A stretch of 64,000 nucleotides of DNA from Homalodisca vitripennis (Eukaryota; Arthropoda; Insecta; Hemiptera; Cicadellidae), in assembly GCF_021130785.1 (NCBI RefSeq), contig NC_060214.1, positions 109,571,001 through 109,635,000 of the forward strand, given 5' to 3'. Made by a program: the position numbers and the translations under genes. Shown here one piece after another: positions 23,301-34,925 of the stretch (positions within the stretch are counted from its first letter, which is position 1; every line of letters begins with the position of its first letter). Below the pieces are notes generated by a model that did no database searches, was not told where the DNA came from, and saw nothing but the letters and a program-made list of their open reading frames with translations.

Positions 23301-25039
23301 TATACAACCGCATGTGTAACTGACTGACTCACTCACGTATACTAATTCTAACCTACTTCCAGATGAGTTAGAGACTTGAAATTTGGTACACAGATAGCTT
23401 TCCACGTGTAACCACCAGGAAAATCCCGAAAAGTGAGAATTTTTCATTTTCAACCCCTCAAAAAAATTCCCAAAAAATCGCGCATTCTTCACCCCTGCAG
23501 GCATTTTTTGTAAGCCCGATAGCGGGCGAACCGTTGGAGCTAGCTCGGATCTGACGGAATATTCATGGTCCAGGAATGAAGTGAACTACAAAAAAGGTCT
23601 AATGACTTTTTGCTCTATCTTCCATGGTTTAAGCGACAAAACGCTCGAACATTTGAAATTCCAGAGATTTTTTTCGATAAAAATAATGTTTCAAGCCCGA
23701 TAGCGGCCGAACCGTTGGTCGTAGCTCAAATCTGATTGACCCATCAAATTAGCAAATTGCGCGATCTACAGAAAAGGTCCAGTAATCTTTTGCCCTATCT
23801 CGATTGGTTTGGCCGAAAAACGTGATTATGTACAATTTTGTTGTAACTTTTACGCGAAACTTTTGTTTTTTGGGGTCGATAGCGGCGAAACCATTGGTCG
23901 GAGGTCAAAATAAGACTAACGTTTTATTTAGGAAATAAGATGACCTACAAAAAAGGTCCAGTGACTTTTTACTATATTTCCCTTAGTTTGACCGCAAAAC
24001 GCGATTTAAAGTGAAAATATTGGTCATTTTCGCCTAAAAATTTACATTCCGGGCTTGATAGCGGCTAAACGGTTGGTCGTAACTCAAAACAAATTTTAAA
24101 CGGGATTTAGGAAATCACGTGATCTACAGAAAAGGTTCAGTGACTTCGGGAGTTGGCTGAGGCGTTAGCTAAGCGTCAATTGTAGATAGGGACAGAGGAA
24201 TATTTATTATGTTCACAGACACAATACCCTCTAAAAAAGGCCCAAGTGTGTCATTAACCCCCCGGTAATATTAACCCCCCCCCGGGGATTTCCTGGTATG
24301 ACCTGATAACCTCCTGTACATTCAACCCCCTGATGTGTTAACCCCCCTGGTAACATTAAACCCCCCCAGGGAATTTCCTGCCATGACCTCATGTCCGAAT
24401 TTTTACCAGTCACCAAATCTCTTAACCCCCCCCCTGGGAAGATCCTGGTATGACCAGATAACCCCCTGGAGACTTATCCCCCGGTAACGTTAACCCCCCC
24501 TGGGAATTTGTTCATATGACCAGGACAATATCCTGACGAAATTAAACCCCTCTTGTCTTAACCTCCTTAACATTAATCACCCACCCAGGGAATTTCTCGC
24601 CTTCACTAGATAGTCCTGGTGATATTAAACCCCCTGTTCGACTTAAAATACTGCCTTGAGGTCGGTTTTTTATTATGTTTATACTAAACAATTCAAGATA
24701 GCTGACCCCGTGCAGACTTTTCTCCCGAGCTCATTTCTGGCTAAACCATAGGTCGTAGATCAGATCTGAGGGCACAATCGAAAGACAAAATTAAATTTCC
24801 AACAAGAAAGGTCCAGTCACTTTTTGTCGTATCTCTAACGGTTTAACCGCAAAATGCCCTCAAAGTCAAAAGTTTTTTACGAATCCGGAAAAAAATCTAT
24901 GAAAAAGGTCAATTTTTAAATCCCTTGTCATTTACTTAATGTCCGGACTTAACCAGTCACCGAATTCCGCTTATCCCCGAATTTGCAAGCGTTTACTTTG
25001 GGGGCCTGGGGGCGTAGCCCCAGCGAGCCGAAGGCGAGT
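23293..25039 (+). repeat. array unit 1 (1.75 kb) with internal 180-bp repeats
   Basis: Starts CTAATATATATACAACCGC and ends GAGCCGAAGGCGAGT. It contains four sub-repeats beginning near 23513, 23694, 23873 and 24053 (about 180 bp each, landmarks GATAGCGGC, ACCGTTGGTCG, CTACA(G/A)AAAAGGTCCAGT, CAAAACG). A C-rich section of repeated TTAACCCCCC and GGAATTTCCTG follows (24255-24640), then the terminal GC hairpin. Non-coding. Confidence 0.8.
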
Positions 25040-26738
25040 CTAATATACTATACAGCCGCATGTGAAACTGACTGACTGATATATGTATACAAATTCTAAC
25101 ATAGTTCTAGAAGTGCTGGAAACTTGAAATTTGGCACGCAGGTACCTTTCACAATATGACCCGGAGGAAAAGTCTGAAAACCGGAATTTTTTACTTTTAA
25201 ACCCTTCAAAAAAATTCCTAAAAAATCGCGCATTCTTTACCCCCTGCAGGCATTTCTTTTAAGCCTGATAGCGGGTGAACCGTTGGAGCTAGCTTCAATC
25301 TGACGAAAAATCGTTAGTCAGGAATAAAGTGAACTACAGAAAAGGTCCAGTGACTTTTTGTCCTATCTCGTGTGGTTTAAGCGACAAAACGAGGGAATGT
25401 TTGACATTCCAGAGATTTTTTGGCTTAAAATAAAGTTTCGAGCCTGATAGTGGCCGAACGGTAGGTCGTAGCTCAAAATCTGATTGACCCATCAAATTAG
25501 CTAATTACGTGATCTACAGAAAAGGTCCAGTAACTTTTTGCTCTATCTCCAGTGGTTCGGCCGAAAAACGTGATTATGTGCAATTGTTTTGTAATTTTTA
25601 CGTAAAACTTTTGTTTTCGGGCTCGATAGCGGCGAAACCATTGGACGGAGGTCGAAATAAGACAGACGTTGGAGTTAGGAAATGAGGTAATCTACAAAAA
25701 TGTGCCAGTAACTCTTTACTCTATCTCCATTGGTTTGGCCGCAAAACGTGATTAAGTGAAAATATTTGGAAATTTTCGCCTAAAAATTTACCTTTCGGGC
25801 TCGATAGCGGCTAAACGGTTGGTCGTAGCTCAAAACAAATTTTTTAAAGGATATAAGAAATTGCGTGATCTACATAAAATGTTCAGTAACATTTTGCCCT
25901 ATCCTCAACGGTTTGGCTGCATAACGCGTTTTAAAGTATTGATTTTCTAAGTTTTACGTGAGATATTGTTTTCTGGGCTCCATTGCAGACAAAAAATTAG
26001 TTTTAGGCCAGACAAAAAAATTTGATTTTGATACTAAATTATGCGATCTACAAAAAAGGTTCAGTCACTTTTTACTCTATCTGTCATGGTTTGGCCGTAA
26101 AACGTGATTATGTTGAAAATTTCACTGAAAAACTTACATTCTTTGCTCGATATTGGCCGAACCGTTGGCCTTAGCTTAAATGTAAAATTTTTTTCTAACT
26201 AGCTATTGATAGGATTTTAAAAAAAAGGTTCAGCAGCTTTATATCGTTTATCTTTCCGTAAGCCTGATAAATGCTCTAAATGGCAAATTCTTTGTCGTAA
26301 CTTTTAGGTGTTTTAAATTTTGCAACTATAATTAGTGCGATTCATACTGGTTCCAGATTGACCTTATATTACTACGTTAACGAGTGACTAAAACCCCCCT
26401 CCACGTCCGGAGTTGGCTGAGCGTTAGTGAAGCTTCAATAGTAGATAGGGACAGAGTGTTTTTTTATTATGTTCACAGACACAACACCCTATAAAAATAG
26501 GCCCAAGTGTGTCATTAACCCCCCGGTAACAAATAACCCCCCCTCCCTGGGAATTTCCTATTATGGCCTCATGTCCGAATTTTACCAATGACCAAATTTC
26601 TTAACCCCCCCCCTGGACATTTTCTAGCATGACATCATGTCCGAATTTTACTTATCACCAAATCACTCTTATCCCCGAATTTAAGGCACTTACTTTGGGG
26701 GCCTGGGGGCGTAGCCCCCAGCGAGCCGAAGGCGAGTC
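25040..26738 (+). repeat. array unit 2 (1.70 kb)
   Basis: Head-to-tail with unit 1 through the junction GGCGAGTCTAATATACTATA. About six 180-bp sub-repeats from 25262 to 26160, a short C-rich section (26513-26610), and the terminal hairpin CTGGGGGC-GTA-GCCCCCAG at 26703-26721. Short frames are not conserved across units. Confidence 0.8.
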
Positions 26739-29438
26739 TAATATACTATACAGCCGCATGTGTAACTCACTCACTGATGGATGTATACAAATTCTAACCT
26801 ACTTCTAGAAGTGCTAGAAACTTGAAATTTGGCACGCAGGTACCTTTTGCCGTGTAACCAACAGGAAAAGTCTGAAAACCGGGAATTTTTAGTTTTAAGC
26901 CCCTCAAAAAAAAATTTCCAAAAAACCCCGCATTTTTTACCCTTGCAGGCTTTTTTTGTAAGCCCGATAGCGGGGCGAACCGTTGAAGCTAGCTCGGATC
27001 TGACGAAAAATTCATGGTCAGGAATGAAGTGAACTACAAAAAATGTCCAGTGATTTTTTGCTGTATTTCCACGGTTAAGCGACAAAACGCTCGAATATTT
27101 TGACAATTCCAGAGATTTTTTCGGTAAAAATAATGTTTCGAGCCTGATAGCGGCCGAACCGTTGGTCGTAGCTCGAATCTGATTGACCCATCAAATTAGC
27201 AAATCGCGCGATCTACAGAAAAGGTCAAGTGACTTTTTGCCCTATCTCCATTGGTTTGGCCGAGAAACGTGATTATGTAAAATTTTTTTGTAATATTTAC
27301 GTGAAAGTTTGTTTTTGAGGTCGATAGCGGCGAAACCATTGGTCGGAAGGGCAAAATAAATCAAAAGATAGATATAGGAAATGAATTGATCTACAAAAAA
27401 CCTTCAGTAATTTTTTACTCTATATCCATTAGTTTGGTCGCAAAATGCGACTAAGTTAAAATATTTTGAAATTTTCGCCTAAAAATTTATCTTTCGGGCT
27501 CAATAGCGGCTAAACGGTTGGTCGTTGCTCAAAACAAATTTTCACTAGGATTTAGAAAACAGCGTGGTCTACAAAAAAGTTCCAGTGACATTTTTGCCCT
27601 ATACCCAATGGTTTAGCCGCAACACGTGGTTTTAAAATATTGATTTTTTAAGTTTTCCATGAGATTTTGTTTTCTGGGCTATGGTTGCAGACAGAACCTT
27701 TGTTTTAGGCCAAATTCAAAATTTTATTTTAATACTAAATAATGCAATCTACAAAAAAGGTCCAGTGACGTTTTACTCTATCTTCCATGGTGTAGCCGTT
27801 AAAAACGTGATTATGTTAAAAATTTCACTTAAGAACTTACCTTTCGGGCTCGATATTGGGCGAACCGTTGGCCCTAGCTTAAATATATAATGTTTTATAA
27901 TTAGCTATTCATAGGATCTAAAGAAAAGGTTCAGCAGCTTTCTGTCGTTTATCTTTCCGTAAGGCCTCATAAATGCTATAAATGGCTAATTCTTTGTCGT
28001 CAATTTTAGGTGTTTTAAATTTTGCAACTATAATTAGTGCGATTCATGCTGGTTCCAGATTGACCTTGTATTACTACGGTAACGAGTGACTATATCCCCC
28101 CTCCACATCGAAAGTTGGCTGATCGTTAGTGAAGCTTCAAAAGTAGATAGGGACAAGTGCTTTTTAATTAATTTAATGAAATAGTGATTCCTTATCAACA
28201 ATCAGGTATGGAATTATGATTTCCGAAGTAATTTAAACCCCTGATCAACGTTTTATTTTGATCAAAAATACTGTACACATATCCTCGTGGCCCAGACACA
28301 CATTTCCAAGAAAAATACCACGCGTTCTTATAATTCCCGAGAACATTAATCCCTCTCCCAGGAATTTCCTGGTTGATGAACTCCTGATTAAATCAAACCC
28401 CCTGATCAACTTAATAATCTGATAAAGGCAGTTTTTAATTTATTTACACTAAATCTGTTTACACAACAGCTGACCGGTGCAGACTTTTATCCAAGCGTTC
28501 TACCGACTAAACCATTGGTCGTAGATCAAATCTGAGGTCACAATCGAAAGACAAAATTAAATTTCCGACAAGAAAGGTCCAGTCGCTTTTTGTCGTATCT
28601 CTAACGGTTAAGCCGTAAAATGCTCTTTAAATCAAAACTTTGGTTAAAATTAGTAAAACGACTGACTAGTATACGTCTACTGGAGCACATCGTGAATTGG
28701 CTGAGCGTTAGCGAAGGTTACATTAAACACCCCTGGAATTTCCTTGTATGACCATATAATCTCCTGAGTAAATTTAAACCCCCCGATGTGTTAACCACCC
28801 TGGTAACATTAAACCCCCCCCCCGGGAATTTCCTGGCATGACAAGATAAACCTCTGAGAAAATTAAACACCCTAAACAACTTAAAAATTATGACTCAGGG
28901 TTGGGTTTTTGTTATATTTACACTAAACAATTCACAATAGCCCACCAGTGCAGTCCTTTCTCCACAGCTCCGTACTGGCTAAACCAGACGTCGCAGCTAA
29001 AATCTGACGACGGAATCGAAAGATAAAATTAAATTTCCGACAAGAAAGGTCCAGTCACTTTTTGTCGTATCTCTAACGGTTAAGCCGCAAAAACGCCCTC
29101 AAAGTCAAAAGTTTGGGTAAATCCGGAAAATTAAACTATGGTATACATACGTCCTCTGACTTTGGTTAAAACCAAATTCTTCTTGTCTCCAAATTTCACG
29201 AACACATAACATAACTTAACTCTTCTACCACATCAATTGATTAATATTATACACCACACATCTTTTGGATGAGCGTTAGCGAAGCATTACGACCGTAAGA
29301 TTCTCGAGAACGGATACATAAAATTTGGAAACTTCACGTCTGAATTTAACCAATCACCGAACTACGCTTATCCCCGAATTTAGCCAAACACCCAAATGGG
29401 GGCCTGGGGGCGTAGCCCCCAGCGAGCCGAAGGCGAGT
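26739..29438 (+). repeat. array unit 3 (2.7 kb), expanded
   Basis: Starts CTAATATACTATACAGCCGC. About six 180-bp sub-repeats from 26961 to 27850. Three partial C-rich/TTGTCGTATCTCTAACGG sections follow between 28110 and 29110, and it ends with the same hairpin (29403-29421) and GAGCCGAAGGCGAGT beside TATATATA. The extra kilobase suggests partial internal duplication. Confidence 0.75.
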
Positions 29439-29447
29439 ATATATATA

Positions 29448-30087
29448 CCGGGTGTCCAAAAAGACCCACCCACCCTTCTAACTTTTGAACGGAATTAAAT
29501 AAACCGATATCCTTTGGGGGGTAGTTATATAATGACAAATGATGATTTTTGCGCTACATGAGAACTTAGCCCCTCAACCTAAAATGGAGTTAGTTTTGGG
29601 GGTCAAGTCAAAATTTTAAAATGCAAACATTATTTTAAAGGTCTTTATAAAAGAAGAACAATGCCAGAGACCAGATGTCTCTATCTTAAATCCAGTACGA
29701 AACAACGGCTTGTCAAGTTTTATTGAAAAGTTACGCTAAAAAACACAATTTTTCTTAACTCATCTGTTTCAAACTTATTCTTAATACTAAGTAGTGCTAA
29801 ATTAAAACTTAACATAATTAAACTTATCGTTGAAATCTTACCTCAACCTTTTTTAAGCTCAAAGTAAATGCTCAAAATGGCCCCCATTTACTTCTTTAAA
29901 AGTCTATTCAATAGAAACACAATTACATGAAAACAACCTCTCTACAACTTTTACAGCAAACGCATTGGGAAAATACGAATAAAATAATAATCTGTAGGTA
30001 CAGATTATTATTTCATTGTCAATGTCAATGAAAAACTGAGAAGTGTATAACTAAATTTTAACTCAGTAATAATAAGACTTTTCAATT
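29448..30087. repeat. unclassified repeat-like segment beginning CCGGGTGTCC
   Basis: Directly after the TA tract comes CCGGGTGTCCAAAAAGACCC. Ends of the form GGGTGTCC-AAAAAG are seen on several insect mobile elements, but I see no partner end or coding sequence here, so the class is open. Unit 1 of the duplication has no equivalent. Confidence 0.35.
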
Positions 30088-30510
30088 TTTACTGTTCACA
30101 AAGTGCACTTTTTATATCAAAAAGCACATCCTTTTATTGATGTGTGTACCTATTTTAAAAATCTCAGTGAAAGAATATTACTTATTGATAAAACAAAAAA
30201 TATTATACTTTCACTCCTTTCATGCAAAGAACATAAAATAAATGCTCCGAGATCAAACAAATAGTCCCTAGAAAGCAATATGTCTCCGTGGCACCAAGTC
30301 GGAATGTGCGATTGTGCTGTTATTTACCGAATATGAGGACAATATAATATACCGCCTGATTGCATAAAGATAAAGACAACATCTCCGGTACGGTTGGCTT
30401 ATTCGCTATCTAAGGCAGTAAACTCCTCAGTACAGTATTTATAACGTCCTCTGATATTCTCCTTTATTCGGTTTATAACCATAACGTCTTATAAGACAGA
30501 TAAAATACAG
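30088..30510 (+). repeat. block R of duplication unit 2, highly conserved non-coding island
   Basis: Second copy of 12512-12930, about 95% identical over 30205-30480. The 11-bp insertion CTCCTCAGTAC lies at about 30423-30433. Confidence 0.8.
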
Positions 30511-31057
30511 CATTAACAGGCAATTTCTATTCGTAGATGCCATTGGATCAAGTACCACACCTCGTTCTTAAATTATTTTTATAACTCAAGTGCGAACCAG
30601 TACTAGAATATGTGTTTATTTTCTAAATTAAAAATTGTTAATAACAATGTATCTGATGAAACTAATAGTAATAATAAATAAATATCTTTATTGCGGTACG
30701 AAATTTACTGAATAAGATCCGTCACTTTAATTCTAACTCTAAGGTAATTTTTTAAAGCACAAGAAACAATTTAACCTAATATATAAACGTTATTTAAGAT
30801 TAACGTGACATATGAATTTAAGTATACACAATCAGTACAGGTTACGCCATATAAAACTTAATAGTGTTTACTAAATTATCAGCAATTTTATATAATTAAA
30901 TCTGTAAAATTATAACTGTTTTTAAAATGGTTAAAAATCTTAAAGTATACTAAAAAAATAAACACTAATTGAAGACTAAAATATGTTAGTCCATCAATAA
31001 CCAGGTTCTCACGGTCCGCAAATTAATCAACCCTGTAAAAGCCGTCCTTTGTTCAGT
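30511..31057. other. AT-rich DNA, no gene seen
   Basis: Nothing recognised; many A/T runs. Confidence 0.35.
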
Positions 31058-31266
31058 ATCGTTCAGTGAAACAAGAAAACAGTAACACTACGTTTCGAGA
31101 TCTGCAATCTGATCTCTTCTTCAGGTAACGCCACAACGCTTTAGTAAGATTTGTTTATTTTAACCTAGTTTGTAATTATGTATTAGGTTAGTTCTTTACC
31201 TGAAGAAGAGATCAGATTGCAGATCTCGAAACGTAGTGTTACTGTTTTCTTATTTCACTGAACGAT
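31058..31266. mobile_element. foldback pair of the hammerhead-like repeat family (71-bp arms)
   Basis: Arms 31058-31128 and 31196-31266 are inverted copies differing at one position, around a 67-bp loop. The right arm on plus carries CTGAAGA (31200-31206), GAGATC / GATCTC (31208-31213 and 31222-31227, perfectly complementary) and GAAA (31228-31231). Beyond the right arm the sequence TGTCCGGAAAAAT...CCTTCCATCGTC matches the left flank of the 59-kb copy in inverse. It lies between blocks R and S of unit 2; unit 1 lacks it. Confidence 0.75.
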
Positions 31267-31367
31267 GGCAAATGTCCGGAAAAATTATGTTTCCTTCACA
31301 ATCCTTCCATCGTCAAAAATAACCTTCAAACAAAGGATTTGTTCAGTATTTTCAAATTTGTTCAAAT

Positions 31368-31780
31368 CAGTATTTCCCTGGTATACCTAGTAAGATTTAT
31401 TGATTATTTTAATATCATTAAAATAACACAACCAAACTGCATTTTTTATTTCAGTAGACTTTACGACACCATTTTCTAGATGCTAAAGCAATCTGAAAAG
31501 CTCTGTTCGTAAACGATTGTTAATAAATATAATATAAACGAATAAATACATGCTACACTTTTTTGAGTGAACAGCAGTATCTCCCTGTATTTTCCTCGTA
31601 CATCGAGGGGGGTAAATTGATTATTTGAAGACCTTTAATAACCACAACCAGACTGAATTTCTGATTTTTTTTTTATTTCTGTGGACATCACACCCTTTTA
31701 TACATGTTGAAGCAATCAGAAAAGCTCTGACGATTGTTAATAAATATAATATAAACGAAATACATGCTGAATTTTTTGAC
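31368..31780 (+). repeat. local tandem duplication of about 206 bp
   Basis: CAGTATTTCCCTGGTAT at 31368 and CAGTATCTCCCTGTAT at 31574 begin two diverged copies, each ending in AAAGCTCTG...AACGATTGTTAATAAATATAATATAAACGAA. Unit 1 has a single copy (13200-13300), so this arose within unit 2 or was lost in unit 1. Confidence 0.65.
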
Positions 31781-32176
31781 TGAACATGAATACAGATAAG
31801 TTAACATCAAAACCTTAAGATGTTATAACGAAACTTACTGAATATGTTGTATGAAGACAGCTCTCCACAGCGGGAATAAAAGATTGTATGAATATCACAC
31901 AAATATCAGCAATGTTTCTACGCGCTGTAAACCGAAAGCCTTTGATGTTAGTTATTACAGCGGCTACATACACCTAAGAACTAAGAACAAAAATGTTTCT
32001 TAATCGTCTTAGGTACAGATTTTCACGACGCACAATAACAATAACAATGAAGGGAGTGATAGAAAAATGTAAACAGTAACATTGGTTTTCTGCTTTGTAT
32101 CCTTGGTGGAAGTAAGTAGGTTTTTTTTCTGTAAACAATGTCAACTGATGATGCCTTAACCGGCGAAAGCGCTTTT

Positions 32177-32242
<66 letters not shown>

Positions 32243-33130
32243 AATATTGGTATCGAGTACAGGTCAAATAGGTAAATAATCACGATTCAGTGGAAAAACC
32301 TGATAACAGATAAACTTTGGTCAGTAAATAAATTACTCTACTACCATACCGTCGGTCCTTGATCACTGACTGGAATTTATTTACTTTTGACTTACCTAAA
32401 AATGTCATCTTAAGTATTTTATCACTCCAGAAGCCATGCAGAATTGCTTACAATATTAAGTGGAACGAATCTCAGCTTCTCGTACCAAGGCGAAAAAAGT
32501 AGATTGTTTGGAATGAAAAGGATGATATCCATCTAGTTACATTCTGCTCGAGATAAATTACAAGAATTTTAAGAGCCTAAAAGCGGTTGGGCGGGACTCA
32601 TGAATACTTGAGCGGAAGGCCGAGGCCACTTGCCCGAGGACCGGGTGTAGTTCAAAGTCAAGGCCGTTATACCGGCCGGGCCGTGGTAACATCGCCTTGA
32701 CGAGTGTCACAACAGCCGATCTGTTGACACGCGAGAGCCGCTCTGGCTTGTTTACGAGCCTACAACTGGTCGTGTCACCACTCACCTTTACTGTTTTATG
32801 GTTCGTTATACACCTCCACTTGGATGCGAGCCATAGTTCTAATTACGTGTTTATAGAGTGCCCCAAAATCCGATCCTCGATACGGGCTGTATTTGAAGTA
32901 AAATAATATGGTTTTCATTAAATAAGTCTGCGAGTACCTGAATACTCATCTTCAACTTGCCAGCTGGTGAATAGCTAAAACTCAAGAAATGAAGGTAGGT
33001 ATATGCCTGCTATGAATGTGTTTGATAAACTTTATTTTTCTTGCCTTAACTGCTTTAGCCAAAAAAGGTTCTCTTATAAGACGGAAAATACCCAAATCAC
33101 AGCCACAGGGCTGATCTGGTCACAATTATT
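31781..33130 (+). repeat. block S of duplication unit 2, with a near-identical core
   Basis: Second copy of the block at 13200-14530, interrupted at 32097-32251 by a later insertion. The core 32345-32870 is about 96-97% identical to its copy, in sharp contrast to the flanks. Opposite frames (32785-32558 minus, 32697-32906 plus) reflect G+C richness. Confidence 0.8.
32097..32251 (+). mobile_element. 155-bp mini-insertion with TSD, hammerhead-like core and (TA)n tail
   Basis: Flanked by ATTGGT at 32091-32096 and 32246-32251. Unit 1 has one AATGGT at 13590-13595 at the aligned position, so this is an insertion with a 6-bp target duplication. The body carries CTGATGA (32145-32151), GCC-TTAACC-GGC and GAAA (32165-32168), followed by T6 and a (TA)n tail (32185-32238). 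No coding capacity. It is a short retroposon-like element. Confidence 0.7.
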
Positions 33131-33639
33131 ATTGGAACACTGGGTGAAGACTTGTACCCTGACAATATAAAATCAGTCACGGCGGCAGTAACAAAAGGAA
33201 CAATTTTTTCACCGTTGGTACGAAGGAAAAACTAGAAAGTATGTTTCTGCGCTGCAATGCTTATTCCCATTCAAATCACAGGGAGAAAAATCAGGGATCG
33301 TAGATTAAACATTACGGGAATGTCACTTTGAGAAGTAAAGATTAAACTGTGATGATGACAAAAGGAAAATAAACATATTAATGTACACCCGGGATATTTG
33401 GGGATTTATTTTTTCCCTTGCACGTTTTTTTATTGCTATGAATACTTTTATTAAATTGCTATCAGAATCCCACATCTTGCTAATTTCCTAATGCAATATT
33501 GAAATTTACGACAGTATTTTGGAATTAGTGTGCATATCAAGGTAACCCGAGCGTTAACTTTGTTGCATAAAAGTTAAAACATTCGTAGGTAAAAAAATTC
33601 AGGAAATGTATAAATCTGCTGTAAAAATTAATCATTCAC
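33131..33639. other. diverged DNA, no gene seen
   Basis: Moderately AT-rich, nothing recognised. Confidence 0.35.
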
Positions 33640-33920
33640 TGTCTAAAATGACCTTGGACGTCTCGGACCCATAAATCATGACAATGACTTGTTTTCATCA
33701 CGAGGAACGCGGACGTACTGTGCCGGACTTTGGGGAACTGGATGTGCGCAGAAGCCGTGTAGGCGCAGGCGCAGTACCAGGATGTTGCCAAACAAGGTGA
33801 CCCTCCAGGTGTCCGATGTGCGGTAACTGATTGTGACCGGCTATCAATTATTGGAGGAACAGCGAGCCGATTGTTCAGGTAGGTTGTGGACAACGCCTCG
33901 CCTTCAGGTTGTTTCAGATA
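33640..33920. other. unexplained GC-rich island in unit 2
   Basis: About 280 bp of G+C-rich sequence (GGACGTACTGTGCCGGACTT, GTGTAGGCGCAGGCGCAGTACC) in AT-rich DNA, absent from the matching interval of unit 1. An 85-codon minus frame (33893-33636) covers it but matches no family I know. It could be a promoter, an exon of an unseen gene, or an inserted element fragment. Confidence 0.4.
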
Positions 33921-34569
33921 GTCTAAATTTCATGGCCACTTCAGAAAAACTGAGTACAATAATAACAAGAGCCTATTCCTAAATGTCAGTTGTTAGTAAA
34001 ATGATACATTGGACACCATAATTATCTTCCGTCGTGTGCGATATCACGGAGTGGAATGTAGTTTGTATTAGATCACTGGAATTTGTTTAGTTTGGGTCTC
34101 GCATTACAAATAACACTACTATTGTTCTCTAAGGTAACCAGGTTATCTTTAGCAGATGAAATTACTATCAAAGACAAATTGCTAAAAATTATATAGCTGA
34201 AATAAGATTGGGCCGGAAAAAGGTTTTTTTGTTGGCTACTATAGTTTAAACATAGACAAAAATGTGCAAAGCGATAAAGCTATGCATTTAAACTCCTTTA
34301 AAACGCTTTGGAGGAAATTGTACTTTACACAGTTTTCTTCTAGTTTAAATTTTCAAAAGAAAAAGTTTATTGGCCATAAAAAACTTTTCCTGGCAAACCT
34401 AAGTTATAAATCAGGAATTTACAATAAGAATGTGAGTTATGTCATATAAATATTAAACATTTTTTTTTTCTCAAAATGACATTATATTTTTCAAACATTT
34501 TAGTACTTTAATTCTTATTTATTTGTTACTAAATCACTTTAATTCATAAGATGCTAAAAATATTCTTTG
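33921..34569. other. AT-rich DNA, no gene seen
   Basis: Nothing recognised; the frame at 34264-34449 is Lys/Leu/Phe-rich and likely chance. Confidence 0.35.
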
Positions 34570-34925
34570 TGTGTATAGACTTGTAAAAAATAAAAACCTT
34601 ATATTGTAATGTTTATTTTCCAGTTTGCTAGAGAGTGATTTTTACATTTTAGAATACGACAAGCTCATAACAAGTGAGATACAGACTCACTTTCGTTTAA
34701 TAGATAAAATAGGTTTCATCCCTAAATAGTTTACATTTACCACTGTGGTTTGGTTATGTTGTTCCTCTGGGCAAACATTAAAAAAATTATTCTTACATCA
34801 GAATGATGCTCATTGCTATTTTAGAGCTAATTAAAAAAAACAAAGGCTATGAAGTCATATACGCTATCAATATTTTGTAAAATTGTGAATAGGAGTGGTT
34901 GATCGAAATTTAATCGTACACTTTA
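34570..34925 (+). repeat. block T of duplication unit 2
   Basis: Second, diverged copy of 15060-15430, in order after S. Confidence 0.6.

Noticed and set aside
23137..23504. Ile/Tyr-rich frames over the TA tract
   Set aside because: Pure microsatellite translation.
23293..29438. CRISPR-like array
   Set aside because: Repeats of 180 bp and more with no short unique spacers, in a eukaryotic context.
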